Below are positions 46,393 through 54,979 of a DNA stretch of 64,000 nucleotides, piece by piece. Below the pieces are notes generated by a model. That model saw only the letters and a list, made by a program, of their open reading frames with translations, searched no databases and was not told the DNA's origin. Every line of letters begins with the position of its first letter. The first letter of the stretch is position 1. This DNA comes from Sagittula salina (GTDB lineage Bacteria > Pseudomonadota > Alphaproteobacteria > Rhodobacterales > Rhodobacteraceae), in assembly GCF_017813235.1 (NCBI RefSeq), contig NZ_JAGISH010000013.1, positions 1-64,000 of the forward strand. The letters run 5' to 3'. The position numbers were made by a program, and so were the translations under genes.

Positions 46393-47463
46393 TCAGAACC
46401 AGCGACCGACCGCGACCAGAGACACCGCCCGGCCGGTGGTCGACTGGAAGGAGAATCCGCAGACCTCGCCGGTGGTGGTGGTCGCCGCCCCCGCCACGGT
46501 CCAATGGGTGGTGGTGGCGTTCTGCCGCCCCGGCGTCAGCGCGGGAACGTTCGAAAACGCCCTGGGGTAGGTCCAGGTGGTCACGGAGGACCGGAACAGC
46601 GCCCCCGCCGCGGTGCTCACGCTCACGGTGAACTGGGGGCTCCAGCAGATCTGCGTGCCGTCCGCGAACCGCACCCAGTCACCGCCCGCGCCCGCACCGC
46701 GCTCGATCACCGCGCCGGTGGGGGTGCCGCCCGACTGGCCGACCGTGCCCAGCAGGTTGCCACGCCCATAAGCGTAATCCGCCCGCGCCAGCCGCCCCGC
46801 AGTCACATCCGTGGCCGAAGCCTGCACCGCGGCCCCCGAGGCCACCCCCGTGGCCGGGTCGAGGCTCAGTGCCGTGGTCCATGCCGACCCGTTGGCCGAA
46901 ACCTTGATGGCAAAACCGTCCGTCCCGGCCAGCCCCATTTCCGCCCGGCCCGACCAGTTGCTCTGGAACAGAAGGCTCGCGGTGTCGGAGACACCCGCCT
47001 TGTTGATCTTCAGCTGGTGGCCCGCGCCCTCGTGGGTCAGCAGCGTCGCGGGCGCGGTCACGCTGAGGCGGTTGGTGGCATCGGCGCTGGTGTTCACCCC
47101 CAGCGTCTCGGCCCTCAGCGCGCCCTCGCCGCTCTGCCATGCGCTGCCGTCGAAACGCGCCACCGCATCCTCGTCGAGCACGGTGGCGCGCCAGCCCGCC
47201 ACGGGGGCATGAAAGGTCCATGCGCCCTGGTCTTTCACCGCGATCTCGTCCGCGTGGCCGGCCCAGTCGCCCGAGGCGCCCGCAGGCAACAGATAGCGGT
47301 CGCCATCCACGGCCGTCGGCGGTGGCGACACCTCGCTGCGTGAGATCACCGCCAGCTGCACCGCGACGTCGAGCATCGCCAGCGCCGCATTATGGGTGAC
47401 GTGTTTCTGCGCCTGGGCGGGCAGCAGGTAGGGCAGGGACAGCACGGCCGAGACGTCGGGCAT
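46393..47463 (-). CDS. DUF2793 domain-containing, phage-tail-like protein
   Basis: 356 residues. The N-terminal LPYLLPAQAQKHVTHNAALAM-like block (about 9-29) and VDGDRYLLPAGASGDWAG, then HDEIAVKDQGAWTF are characteristic of DUF2793, a module in Rhodobacterales gene-transfer-agent or prophage tail proteins and in some polysaccharide loci. The rest is beta-rich and repetitive (Ala/Gly/Thr/Ser) with a C-terminal VSLVAVGRWF. No signal peptide or other phage gene is nearby, so it may be a captured tail gene used as a surface or glycan-binding protein; that is inference. Confidence 0.82.
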   Translation of the reverse strand: MPDVSAVLSLPYLLPAQAQKHVTHNAALAMLDVAVQLAVISRSEVSPPPTAVDGDRYLLPAGASGDWAGHADEIAVKDQGAWTFHAPVAGWRATVLDEDAVARFDGSAWQSGEGALRAETLGVNTSADATNRLSVTAPATLLTHEGAGHQLKINKAGVSDTASLLFQSNWSGRAEMGLAGTDGFAIKVSANGSAWTTALSLDPATGVASGAAVQASATDVTAGRLARADYAYGRGNLLGTVGQSGGTPTGAVIERGAGAGGDWVRFADGTQICWSPQFTVSVSTAAGALFRSSVTTWTYPRAFSNVPALTPGRQNATTTHWTVAGAATTTTGEVCGFSFQSTTGRAVSLVAVGRWF

Positions 47464-47594
47464 GGCGGGAAACCTCCTGAAACGCGGGTCTGCGACAGGG
47501 GTATGTGCGGATCGTTAACAGCGCCTTGGACCACCGTGCGCTGCCGCGCGTGGCGAAGGGAGCATGGGGGCTCTGCCCCCGTCCCTGCGGGACT

Positions 47595-47671
47595 CCCCCG
47601 AGGTATTTCGAAACCGAAGAACCAAAGAAGGGCGCGCCCCCGCTTCTTTGGTTCGAAAATACCTCGGGGGG
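47595..47671. repeat. Palindromic intergenic repeat, copy B
   Basis: Inverted arms: CCCCCGAGGTATTTCGAAACC near 47595 and CGAAAATACCTCGGGGG ending at 47671, with CCAAAGAAG (47622-47630) facing CTTCTTTGG (47643-47651). Situated between the DUF2793 gene and the repA 3' end. It could act as a terminator for the repA transcript. Confidence 0.8.
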
Positions 47672-47713
47672 AGAGGCCGCAGGCCAAGGCGGGCATGCTC
47701 TCAGCCGGACGCC

Positions 47714-48751
47714 TCACCCCTTCCGCTTGTCGATCCAGCCAAGGAAGGCCTTCGCCGGTGATTTCAGCGGCACCCGGCCCGAGGCGGCCCACCAAGCGCG
47801 CCACTCGGCCTCCAGCGCGTAGACATCCGCGCCCGGCGCACGCCTGCGCGCTTCCGCCATCACCTCCGCGCCCAGGGGGGGCAGATCGGGGCCGTCCTCG
47901 ACCACGCCGCCCTTGCGGGCAAAGCGGATCATGTCCCCCGGCTCCTCGCTCATCTCGTAGTCGGGCAGGTTGCCCTCGGCGATCATCTTGCGCATGGCGG
48001 CGCGGAAGACCCGCACCGGCGCGGCGCTGCCCGCCTTCTTGTGCAGCACCGCGACGGAAATCCGCCACCCCGCCTGCCGCCCGCAATGCTTGCGCGCCAG
48101 TTCGTAGACCCGCCGCTCCAGCGGTTTGCGCAGGCGGAAATAATCGCGCGAGAGCGTCAGGACCGAACGCGCCTCGACCGCGCGGAACAGCCAGTCCGAC
48201 AGCGTGACCGAGACCGAGAGCATCCGCCCGCCCCCCCTCTTTCCGGCAGGCGAGCGGCGCACGATTTCCCATGCCTCGATCAGGCCGAAGCCGCGGGTGG
48301 TCTCGGTCCCGCCCGTCTCGATGTTCGTGGTGATGCGCGTGCCTGCCAGCCGCTCGAAGGCCTCCTTCAGCCGGGCGTAGGCATCGCCAGAGGTGTCGCG
48401 ATTGGTCGCCACCAATAGGTCATGCGCGGTCAGCGTCAGCCTGCGGGTGATTGCCCGGCCCGCGTTCACCGCCGCCATCAGCTGGCTCACGCAATAGATC
48501 AGGATGTCCTTGTCGTGGATGGTCGCGCGCCCCCGGACCGAGGGCGTCACGGTGATCTCGGCGCCGTTGTGTTCGTAGCTCAGCACCCGCGTGTCGGGCT
48601 TTGTCGAGAGCGAGAAGATCGGATGCTCCATGGACGCCAGATCGCCCTTGGGGCTCGCGTCGAAGAAATCGCAAAGGAAGAAGTCGCTCCCCGAGGGGCT
48701 GGGCGGGCTGCCGGAATGCGGGAAAGTGCCCCCCGCTGTCGCGCTGGTCAT
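47714..48751 (-). CDS. repA: Plasmid replication initiator, RepA (RPA) family
   Basis: 345 residues. The RPA-type core runs from residue about 40: SMEHPIFSLSTKPDTRV, ITVTPSVRGRATIHDKDIL, SQLMAAVNAGRAITRRLTLTAHD split around 90-115, RLKEAFERLAGTRITTNI, and SRDYFRLRKPLERRVYEL near 215, which would form winged-helix DNA contacts. It is expected to bind the iteron-like repeats in the 475-bp upstream gap and start replication. The adjacent ParA/ParB pair on the opposite strand completes a RepA-I-type low-copy replicon. ATG 48751 is likely; a start at MEHPIF (residue 41) is possible. Confidence 0.9.
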   Translation of the reverse strand: MTSATAGGTFPHSGSPPSPSGSDFFLCDFFDASPKGDLASMEHPIFSLSTKPDTRVLSYEHNGAEITVTPSVRGRATIHDKDILIYCVSQLMAAVNAGRAITRRLTLTAHDLLVATNRDTSGDAYARLKEAFERLAGTRITTNIETGGTETTRGFGLIEAWEIVRRSPAGKRGGGRMLSVSVTLSDWLFRAVEARSVLTLSRDYFRLRKPLERRVYELARKHCGRQAGWRISVAVLHKKAGSAAPVRVFRAAMRKMIAEGNLPDYEMSEEPGDMIRFARKGGVVEDGPDLPPLGAEVMAEARRRAPGADVYALEAEWRAWWAASGRVPLKSPAKAFLGWIDKRKG

Positions 48752-48835
48752 GGATCTGCCTGTTCACTGCCTGCCCCCCTGTTGTCGTTCCGGTTGCTCC
48801 GGAATCGGTTTCGGGGGTTCAGTGACACCCTAAAG

Positions 48836-48844
48836 TTATCCACA
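48836..48844 (+). promoter_or_regulatory. DnaA box
   Basis: TTATCCACA matches the consensus DnaA box exactly. It lies 85 bases upstream of the repA start and about 50 bases from the first AGAGTC iteron, a usual arrangement in iteron plasmid origins. Confidence 0.7.
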
Positions 48845-48889
48845 GTCCGCGTCTACGCCCCGCCCGATCCCGGACCCGGCTTTTCGGGG

Positions 48890-48959
48890 GAGCAGAGTCA
48901 CATCATCGGGGTATCAGAGTCGGACCAACGTGGGATCAGAGTCGCGCGGCTTCAAAATT
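48890..48959 (+). repeat. Iteron-like direct repeats, 22-bp period
   Basis: AGAGTC starts at 48894, 48916 and 48938, exactly 22 bases apart; the two later copies are preceded by ATC (GGTATC and GGGATC, giving ATCAGAGTC). The helical spacing (two turns) and position near repA fit initiator-binding iterons. A reverse-oriented ACTCTG at 48961 may be a further degenerate copy. Confidence 0.75.
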
Positions 48960-49226
48960 CACTCTGAACCTCTTGGAGTCAGGGCAGAATTCCATGGCTG
49001 CATCCTTCTTAACGAGTCTGATAACCTTGATCTAACAGGTCATCCGTGATCCGATCGCCACAGCTGCCTCATCCCCTCCCTTGAAATCATGGAAAAATCG
49101 CGACCATGTGCGCATTCCTCTTCCATGTGCGCTCTTTTCGGGTATCATACTTGAAACTGCGTACATAAGCGCAAAGAGCGGTCTCCGGGTGTTCCGGCCC
49201 ACCGCGAGCGGACAGCGAGCAGAGCC

Positions 49227-50657
49227 ATGAAAAGCCCCCTGAAGACCGGTCAGAAAACAGGCCACAAAACCGGCCCGAAGGATGCGGGGAAACCGCCCTA
49301 CGTCGGCCTCGACCCCGACATCGCCGCCACCCAGCTTGAGGCCCCCGCCTCCACGCAGGACTTCGCGCGCATCGCCAAGGCCTGCGCCTCCGGCCGCCAC
49401 GATCTCGAAAGCCGCGGACTGAAGGAGAACGGCGAACGGACCCTCCGGCTGTTTTCGACCTGGGAGATCACCCGCTACCTGATCCCCGTCGCGACCGGCC
49501 ATTTCCGTCGCGTGCTGAAGGAGAACCCTGACCTGCCGCAGGGCCTGTCGGAGACCAATGGCGGCGCTAAGTGGTTCACCCTCGACGAGGTGCTCAAACT
49601 GCGCGCCCATTTCGGGGCCAAGGGATCGAAGGCCAAGGACTACCGCCCCTACCGCCCCGAGGGGCTGCCGGCCAAGATGCTCGCCGTGGCCAACTTCAAG
49701 GGCGGCGTGGGCAAGACCTCGACGGCGGCGCATCTCGCCATGTCCGCCGCGCTCGACGGCTACAAGGTGCTGGTGATCGACCTCGACAGCCAGGGCTCCA
49801 TGACCTCGATTTTCGGTGGCAAGGTGGCCGACGAATGGCAGACCGTCTTTCCGCTGCTCGCGCGTCACTACGCCCGCACGCTGCAATCCGACAATCAGGC
49901 CCGGGTCAGCCGCGGCGACGCGCCCCAGCCGCTCGACGACACGCTTTCCGCCGCGCTCGACGTGAAGGCCTCCGACCTCGTGCAAAAAACCCACTGGCCC
50001 AACATCGATCTCATCGGCGCGCAACTGAATCTCTATTGGGCGGAATTCCAGATCCCCGTCTGGCGCATGAACGCGCGCGGCTGGCGGCTTTGGGATGCCC
50101 TCACCGACAGCCTCGACGAGGACGGTCTCCTCGACCAATACGACCTGATCTTCCTCGATACGCCTCCCGCCCTCGGCTACCTCACGATCAACGGCCTGGC
50201 GGCGGCGGACATCCTGCTGGTCCCCCTGGGCGCCTCCTTCCTCGAGTTCGACTCCACGGGCCGCTTCTTCGACATGCTGCACGCCACCTTCGGCTCCATC
50301 GAAGAGGCGGAAAACATTGCCGCGCGCGCCCTGGGCCGCGACGGGCTGGCGTTCGAGTGGGATGCGGTGCGCGCGCTCATCACCCGCTACGACAGCGGCC
50401 AGCAGGCGGAACTCGCCGCACTGATGCAGAGCTACCTCGGCCCCACCCTCTCCCCGCATCGGCAGGGCTTCACCGCGCTGATCGGCCAGGCGGGTGAGCA
50501 GGTGCAGGGCATCTACGAGGCCGACTACCGCGACTTCAACCGCGAGACCTACGCCCGCGGCCGTGAAACCTTCGACGCCACATGGGCCGCCGTGAAAAGC
50601 CTCGTCATGGGCGCCTGGCGGCGCGACGAACTGGCCACCGCCCGGGCGGCTGAATGA
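49227..50657 (+). CDS. parA: Plasmid partition ATPase, ParA
   Basis: 476 residues. The N-terminal 130 residues form a helix-turn-helix-type DNA-binding region, in line with a type Ia ParA that also represses its own operon (EITRYLIPVATGHFRRVL). The deviant Walker A motif FKGGVGKTSTAAHLA is near residue 155; LVIDLDSQGSMTSIFGG follows, and the Walker B/catalytic region LIFLDTPPALGYLTINGL is near 305. A Shine-Dalgarno-like GAGCAGAG lies upstream. It is followed by parB after 226 bases that contain a palindromic repeat. Confidence 0.93.
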   Translation: MKSPLKTGQKTGHKTGPKDAGKPPYVGLDPDIAATQLEAPASTQDFARIAKACASGRHDLESRGLKENGERTLRLFSTWEITRYLIPVATGHFRRVLKENPDLPQGLSETNGGAKWFTLDEVLKLRAHFGAKGSKAKDYRPYRPEGLPAKMLAVANFKGGVGKTSTAAHLAMSAALDGYKVLVIDLDSQGSMTSIFGGKVADEWQTVFPLLARHYARTLQSDNQARVSRGDAPQPLDDTLSAALDVKASDLVQKTHWPNIDLIGAQLNLYWAEFQIPVWRMNARGWRLWDALTDSLDEDGLLDQYDLIFLDTPPALGYLTINGLAAADILLVPLGASFLEFDSTGRFFDMLHATFGSIEEAENIAARALGRDGLAFEWDAVRALITRYDSGQQAELAALMQSYLGPTLSPHRQGFTALIGQAGEQVQGIYEADYRDFNRETYARGRETFDATWAAVKSLVMGAWRRDELATARAAE

Positions 50658-50713
50658 TGGGGGCGCCTGTGACCCCGGTGGACGGGGGGCTCCGCCCCCC
50701 GCGCTTGCGCGCT

Positions 50714-50787
50714 CCCCGGGAGTATTTCGGAAGCAAAGAAGCACAGACGCAGCTTTCCCGTTTCTCTGCTTTACAAATACTCCGGGG
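50714..50787. repeat. Palindromic intergenic repeat, copy C
   Basis: Left arm CCCCGGGAGTATTTCGGAAG (50714-50733) with GCAAAGAAG; right arm CTTTACAAATACTCCGGGG ending at 50787. It lies between parA and parB, both read in the same direction, so the hairpin may attenuate parB relative to parA. Similar to copies A and B. Confidence 0.78.
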
Positions 50788-50883
50788 TCCGGGGCAGCGC
50801 CCCGGCGCTCTCCACCGCCCGTTCCGTTCAGACTTTCTTGACCACGTTTCCCACACTGGTCCCTACCCGCAGGAGACCCTGAC

Positions 50884-51897
50884 ATGGCCAAACGCAAGCG
50901 CCTGACCCCGGCCAACCCGGCCTTCATCGACCCCGCGCCGGAGGTCACATCCGCCTTTCCCGCCACAGCCCCCATGCGCGCGCCCATTGCCGATGTGGCG
51001 CGGGAGGCCTCCGCCACGGCCGCGGTCGAGGAGATGGCCGAGACGCTGCGCCGCGCGCGCGAGGGAGGGCGGATGGTGATCGCCGTGCCGCTGGAGGAGG
51101 TGCAGACCGATTACCTCGTGCGCGACCGCGTCGGCGTCCCGACCGAGGAGCAGGGCGCGCTGATGGACAGCATCGCGCGTCGCGGCCAGCAGACGCCGGT
51201 TGAACTCGTGGACCTCGGCGAGGATGCGCACCCGCGCTACGGGCTGATCTCCGGCTGGCGGCGTGTGATGGCGCTGAAGGAGTTGCACCGGGAACGCGGG
51301 GAGGCGGATGCCGACCGCTTTGCCGAAGTGCTGGGCCTCCTGCGCCGCCCCGCCGAGCAGGCGCAGTCCTACCTCGCCATGATCGAGGAGAACGAGATCC
51401 GCGTGGGCCTCAGCTATTTCGAGCGCGCCCGCATCGCGCTGAAGGCGGTCGAGCAGGGTGCCTTCGAGGACGAGGGGGCGGCGCTCTCGGCGCTTTACGA
51501 AAGCGCCTCGAAGGCGAAGCGCTCGAAGATCCGCAGCTTCATGGCGCTGGTGCGCGATCTCGACGGCATCCTGCGGTTCCCGGCGACCATCGGCGAGCGG
51601 TTGGGCCTGCAACTGGCGCAGGCGCTGGAGGCGGAGGCGGAACTGCCTGATCGTCTGCGCGCGGCGATCGAGGCGGGCGAGCCGAATGACCCGGAGGCGG
51701 AACAAAGCCTGATCCGCATGGAACTGATGGCGAAGACCGCGAAGAAGCCGAAGCCCGAGAAACCCGCGCCCAAACCCCCGGCCCCCATTCACCTGCGCCG
51801 TCAGGGCGCACACCAGATCCTGCTGGAGGGGCGTGGCGTCGACGACGCTTTCCTCGGGGATCTCGAAGTCTGGCTGGCGGCACGTCAGAAAGCATAA
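50884..51897 (+). CDS. parB: Plasmid partition protein, ParB
   Basis: 337 residues. The ParB N-terminal CTPase region is recognisable: VAVPLEEVQTDYLVRDRVG-like start at about 62, then QQTPVELVDLGEDAHPRYGLISGWRR near 102-127 in pieces, where GLISGWRR resembles the GERR box, and MIEENEIRVGLSYFERARIA near 163, the conserved ENxxRxxLS segment. A central helical HTH follows and the C-terminus (HLRRQGAHQILLEGRGVD) is a dimerisation domain. AGGAGA eight bases before ATG 50884 supports the start. It binds parS; no canonical site was identified. Confidence 0.9.
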   Translation: MAKRKRLTPANPAFIDPAPEVTSAFPATAPMRAPIADVAREASATAAVEEMAETLRRAREGGRMVIAVPLEEVQTDYLVRDRVGVPTEEQGALMDSIARRGQQTPVELVDLGEDAHPRYGLISGWRRVMALKELHRERGEADADRFAEVLGLLRRPAEQAQSYLAMIEENEIRVGLSYFERARIALKAVEQGAFEDEGAALSALYESASKAKRSKIRSFMALVRDLDGILRFPATIGERLGLQLAQALEAEAELPDRLRAAIEAGEPNDPEAEQSLIRMELMAKTAKKPKPEKPAPKPPAPIHLRRQGAHQILLEGRGVDDAFLGDLEVWLAARQKA

Positions 51898-51932
51898 CGC
51901 AATCGGGGGCACGGCAACCGTTTCTTGGTAAA

Positions 51933-54176
51933 TTGCGGGTTAGGACTGGGGCGGACCCACCGAAAGCCGCCCCTTTGTATCACCGCGCCCGCCGTCTCTT
52001 TGCCCTCTATGCCGCCTGGCACCTGCCGGCCGACCGGCTGGCGCGGCGCCATGACCGGCTGCGCCTTCTGCCGGGGTTCCTGTGGCGCGCGACGCGCTGC
52101 CTGCCGCAGGCGCTGCGCTGGGTCCGCCACCGCGATCCCGTGGCGCGCGCGCGGGTGAAGCAGGTGCTGGGCCTGCACGGCCGCGACACGCGTTTCTTCG
52201 ATCCCCGTCTGTTCGAACCACAACTTCCCGCGCGCCCGCCGCGCGGTGGCGGGGTGACGCTGGTCATGCCGGTCTACACGCCGCCCGGTGGCAATGCGGC
52301 ACTGTTGCAGCAGGCGCTGGCACGGGTCGCGCAGACCGACCTGACCTGGCGTATCGTGCTGGTCGAAGATGCCTCTCCGCATGCCGACACCCGGACCTTC
52401 CTGCGCGACTGGGCCGCCCGCCACCCTGCGCATCTGATCGAGAATACCGCCAACCTCGGCTTTGTCGGCAGCGTCAATCGCGGGCTCGACCTGGCGCGGA
52501 CCTGGGACGATCCCGTGGTGCTCCTGAACTCCGACGCGCTGCTGCCGCCGGACTGGGCGCCGCGCCTGCTGCGCCCCTTGTGGGAGGATGCCTCCGTGGG
52601 GTCCGTCACGCCGCTGTCGAACGATGCGGAACTCGCTTCCGTCCCGGAGGCGGGCGCAGCCAGTCCGATCACGCCGGAGGCCGCGCTGGCCATCGACCGC
52701 ATCGCTGCGGGGCTGAACGCCCGCGCCTGGGTGCCGACGCCCGCCGGCGTGGGGTTCTGCATGGCGCTGTCGCGTCAGGCGCTGGAGGTCGTGCCGCGCT
52801 TCGACGAAGTTTTCGCCCCGGGCTACGGAGAAGAGGTCGACTGGTGCCAGAGGACCCGCGCGGCGGGCTTCTCCCATGTCTACACGCCCGCGCTTTACGT
52901 GGCGCATGTGGGCGGGCAGAGCTTTGGCTCGACCCGGAAACAGGCTCTGATCCAGCGCAATTCCGAAGTCATCTCGCGCCGCTATCCCGGCTTCGACGCA
53001 GAGGTGCAGGGGTTCGTCAAACGCGATCCTCTGGCCTCGGCGCGGCTGGCGCTGGGGCTTGCCCGGGCGGAGGTCATGCGCGCCGGCCCCCTGCCCGTCA
53101 CGCTGGCGCATTCCATGGGCGGCGGGGCAGAGATCGACCTGCAGCGCCGCCTTGCCCGCGATCTCCAGCAGGTCGGCGCGGCGCTGGTGATCCGCGTCGG
53201 CGGACCCTGCCGGTTCCTGCTGGAACTGCATGGGGTGCGGGCCGATGGCTCGGCGGGCGTGACGGCGGTGCAGACGGCGGACTGGGCGGATGTGGTCTGC
53301 CTGCTGGCACCGGTGACGCGCCGCGCGCTGGTCTATTCCTGCGCCGTGGGCGACCCGGACCCGGTGACGCTGCCGGGGTTCTTTCTGGCACTGCGCCGCG
53401 CCGGTGACAGCCTGACGGTGCTGATGCACGACTACTTCCCGCTTTCGCCGAACCATATCCTGCTGGAGGAGGGCGAGCGCTGGCAGGGGTTGCCCGATCC
53501 GGCGCGGGCCTCCGTCCGTCATACGACCCACCGCCCTGATGGCGCGTGCGTGACCCTGGCGGACTGGCGGGCGCATTGGGGCAGGCTCCTGCGGGCCGCC
53601 GACGAGGTCACCTGCTTCAGCGCGGCGGCGCAGGCGCTGGTTACCCAGACCTACCCGCAGGCCCACTGTGCCCTGCGCCCCCATGCCCTGCCCGTTCCGG
53701 TCCCCGCCGTGTCGCGGCCTTCGTCGGGCAGGCCCGTTCTGGGCCTTCTGGGCAACCTCGCGCCGCACAAGGGCGCACGGGTGGCCGCAGTGCTGGGGCG
53801 GGCCTGCGCGCGCTCCGGTGCGGGCGCGGGCCTTGTGCTGCTGGGCGACCTCGACCCTGCCTACAGGCTGCCCGCCACCGCCCGGCATCACGGCCGCTAC
53901 GCGGTCGATGACCTGGCCGCGCTGACCGCCCGCTACGGCATAACCTGCTGGCTGATCCCCTCGCTCTGGCCAGAGACGTTTTCCTTTACCACACACGAGG
54001 CGCTGGCCACCGGCCTGCCGGTGATGACCTTCGACCTTGGCGGTCAGGCGGAGGCGCTGCGCGCTGCCTTGGCCCAAGGCGCCCCCGGCGCGCTTCTGCC
54101 GCTCGACTGGGCCGATGACCCGGCTGCCCTCCTGTCGCTTGCCGCGCGTCTCTCCGACGCGCGCCAGGTCGCGTGA
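51933..54176 (+). CDS. Bidomain glycosyltransferase: GT2 followed by GT-B domain
   Basis: 747 residues from a TTG at 51933 (no ATG near; TTG 51975 also possible). Residues about 105-330 are a GT-A/GT2 domain: VTLVMPVYTPPGGNAALLQQ, then VLVEDASPHAD, LLNSDALLPPDWAP (DxD-like) and GYGEEVDWCQRTRAAG (acidic base motif). Residues about 520-740 look like a GT4 domain: GLLGNLAPHKGARVAAVLGR and IPSLWPETFSFTTHEALATG. Two transferases on one chain could extend a disaccharide in one step. It lies 36 bases downstream of parB in the same direction. Confidence 0.83.
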   Translation: MRVRTGADPPKAAPLYHRARRLFALYAAWHLPADRLARRHDRLRLLPGFLWRATRCLPQALRWVRHRDPVARARVKQVLGLHGRDTRFFDPRLFEPQLPARPPRGGGVTLVMPVYTPPGGNAALLQQALARVAQTDLTWRIVLVEDASPHADTRTFLRDWAARHPAHLIENTANLGFVGSVNRGLDLARTWDDPVVLLNSDALLPPDWAPRLLRPLWEDASVGSVTPLSNDAELASVPEAGAASPITPEAALAIDRIAAGLNARAWVPTPAGVGFCMALSRQALEVVPRFDEVFAPGYGEEVDWCQRTRAAGFSHVYTPALYVAHVGGQSFGSTRKQALIQRNSEVISRRYPGFDAEVQGFVKRDPLASARLALGLARAEVMRAGPLPVTLAHSMGGGAEIDLQRRLARDLQQVGAALVIRVGGPCRFLLELHGVRADGSAGVTAVQTADWADVVCLLAPVTRRALVYSCAVGDPDPVTLPGFFLALRRAGDSLTVLMHDYFPLSPNHILLEEGERWQGLPDPARASVRHTTHRPDGACVTLADWRAHWGRLLRAADEVTCFSAAAQALVTQTYPQAHCALRPHALPVPVPAVSRPSSGRPVLGLLGNLAPHKGARVAAVLGRACARSGAGAGLVLLGDLDPAYRLPATARHHGRYAVDDLAALTARYGITCWLIPSLWPETFSFTTHEALATGLPVMTFDLGGQAEALRAALAQGAPGALLPLDWADDPAALLSLAARLSDARQVA

Positions 54177-54553
54177 GTGCCCACATGAGGCCACCGCCGC
54201 GCATCCTGCTGCATGTGAGCGCCCCGAAATGCGGCAGCTCCGCGCTGCAGACGGCGCTCTCGGCCAGCCCGGTGCTGCGCGGCTCCGATGGCAGTCGGAT
54301 CGCCTATCTCGCCGCGCTCCCGGCGCGGTGCCGCGGCTGTCACGAGGGCTGGATCGGTCGCAGGGAGGCCCCCTACCACGACCTGCTGCGCACGCCCTAG
54401 GCGCGGCTGCACGACCCCGAAGAGCTTGTCATCCTGCACGCGGTGCTCTGTGACGCGGTCGATCGCGCCGCCCGGGCCGGGGGCCTGCCCTGCCGCGCCC
54501 TGCCCGGGCCGCCGGGCCGCATGCCCTTCGCGATGCGCCCGTTGCCGCCGTGA
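54173..54553 (+). pseudogene. Sulfotransferase-like fragment with an in-frame stop
   Basis: A GTG at 54173 overlaps the GT stop (GTGA). The frame gives RILLHVSAPKCGSSALQTAL, a sulfotransferase-type 5'-phosphosulfate loop, then SDGSRIAYLAALPA and a stop TAG at 54398. Reading continues with ARLHDPEELVILHAVLCDAV and stops near 54553. At about 125 residues it lacks the 3'-phosphate motif and is degraded at the C-terminal side. Counting this and 23278, two ST genes have decayed here. Confidence 0.62.
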
Positions 54554-54639
54554 TGGAGGCATTGCTGGAAATGGACCGCGCCTGCCGTCGCCGCCGCCTG
54601 CCCGGTATCCTGTCCCGGACCCTGCCTGCCGCGCGTGCG

Positions 54640-54655
54640 GTTTCGCGCGCGAAAC
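54640..54655. repeat. GTTTCGCGCGCGAAAC palindrome
   Basis: Perfect 16-base palindrome in the gap after the ST remnant. The same sequence occurs at 40859, 61004, 61128, 61911 and 63173, so five of the six copies in the window lie within 54.6-63.2 kb. Confidence 0.85.
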
Positions 54656-54713
54656 CGACAGAGCACGGAGGATGTATATCGCCCGATGGCCGGTGACGCG
54701 GTCGGGAACGCGG

Positions 54714-54932
54714 TCAGGCGATGAGCATCAGGGCAAGGCTGACGAACAGCACCCAGAGCAGCAGGCCCAGGATGATCCCGGGCGTGAACCACCATCTCGG
54801 CGGGAGCCGCGCATCGGCACGTCCCTCCGCAGGACCGTTCTGACGGGCTTCTCCGCCCACTCCCGCCGGACCGAGATCCGGGAAGGCGGGGCGATGGCGG
54901 GTCTCGGCGTATCCTGGCATTCTGCACTCCAT
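54714..54932 (-). CDS. Small membrane protein of unknown function
   Basis: 72 residues (or 68 from ATG 54920). The last 26 residues are a clear membrane span: WWFTPGIILGLLLWVLFVSLALML. The preceding part is hydrophilic and proline/arginine-rich. No Shine-Dalgarno was identified and codon use is weak evidence, so the gene is tentative. If real it could be a tail-anchored peptide of the export system. Confidence 0.4.
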   Translation of the reverse strand: MECRMPGYAETRHRPAFPDLGPAGVGGEARQNGPAEGRADARLPPRWWFTPGIILGLLLWVLFVSLALMLIA

Positions 54933-54979
54933 GGTCGATCTTGCATGTCCCGAAGAGAGGCCGCAGTCCGGGGTGGTCG

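Larger units (their letters stand above)
48752..49226. other. Putative origin of replication (oriV) between repA and parA
   Basis: 475 non-coding bases. Three 22-bp-spaced AGAGTC iterons (48894, 48916, 48938), each followed or preceded by GATC-like bases, and a perfect DnaA box TTATCCACA at 48836-48844 suggest initiator and DnaA binding. Around 49020-49080 the DNA is comparatively AT-rich (TTTCCATG-like, GAAATCATGG). Near parA are two CATGTGCGC repeats (49104 and 49123) and TGCGTACATAAGCGCA at 49157, likely ParA/Rep operator or partition sites. Confidence 0.75.
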
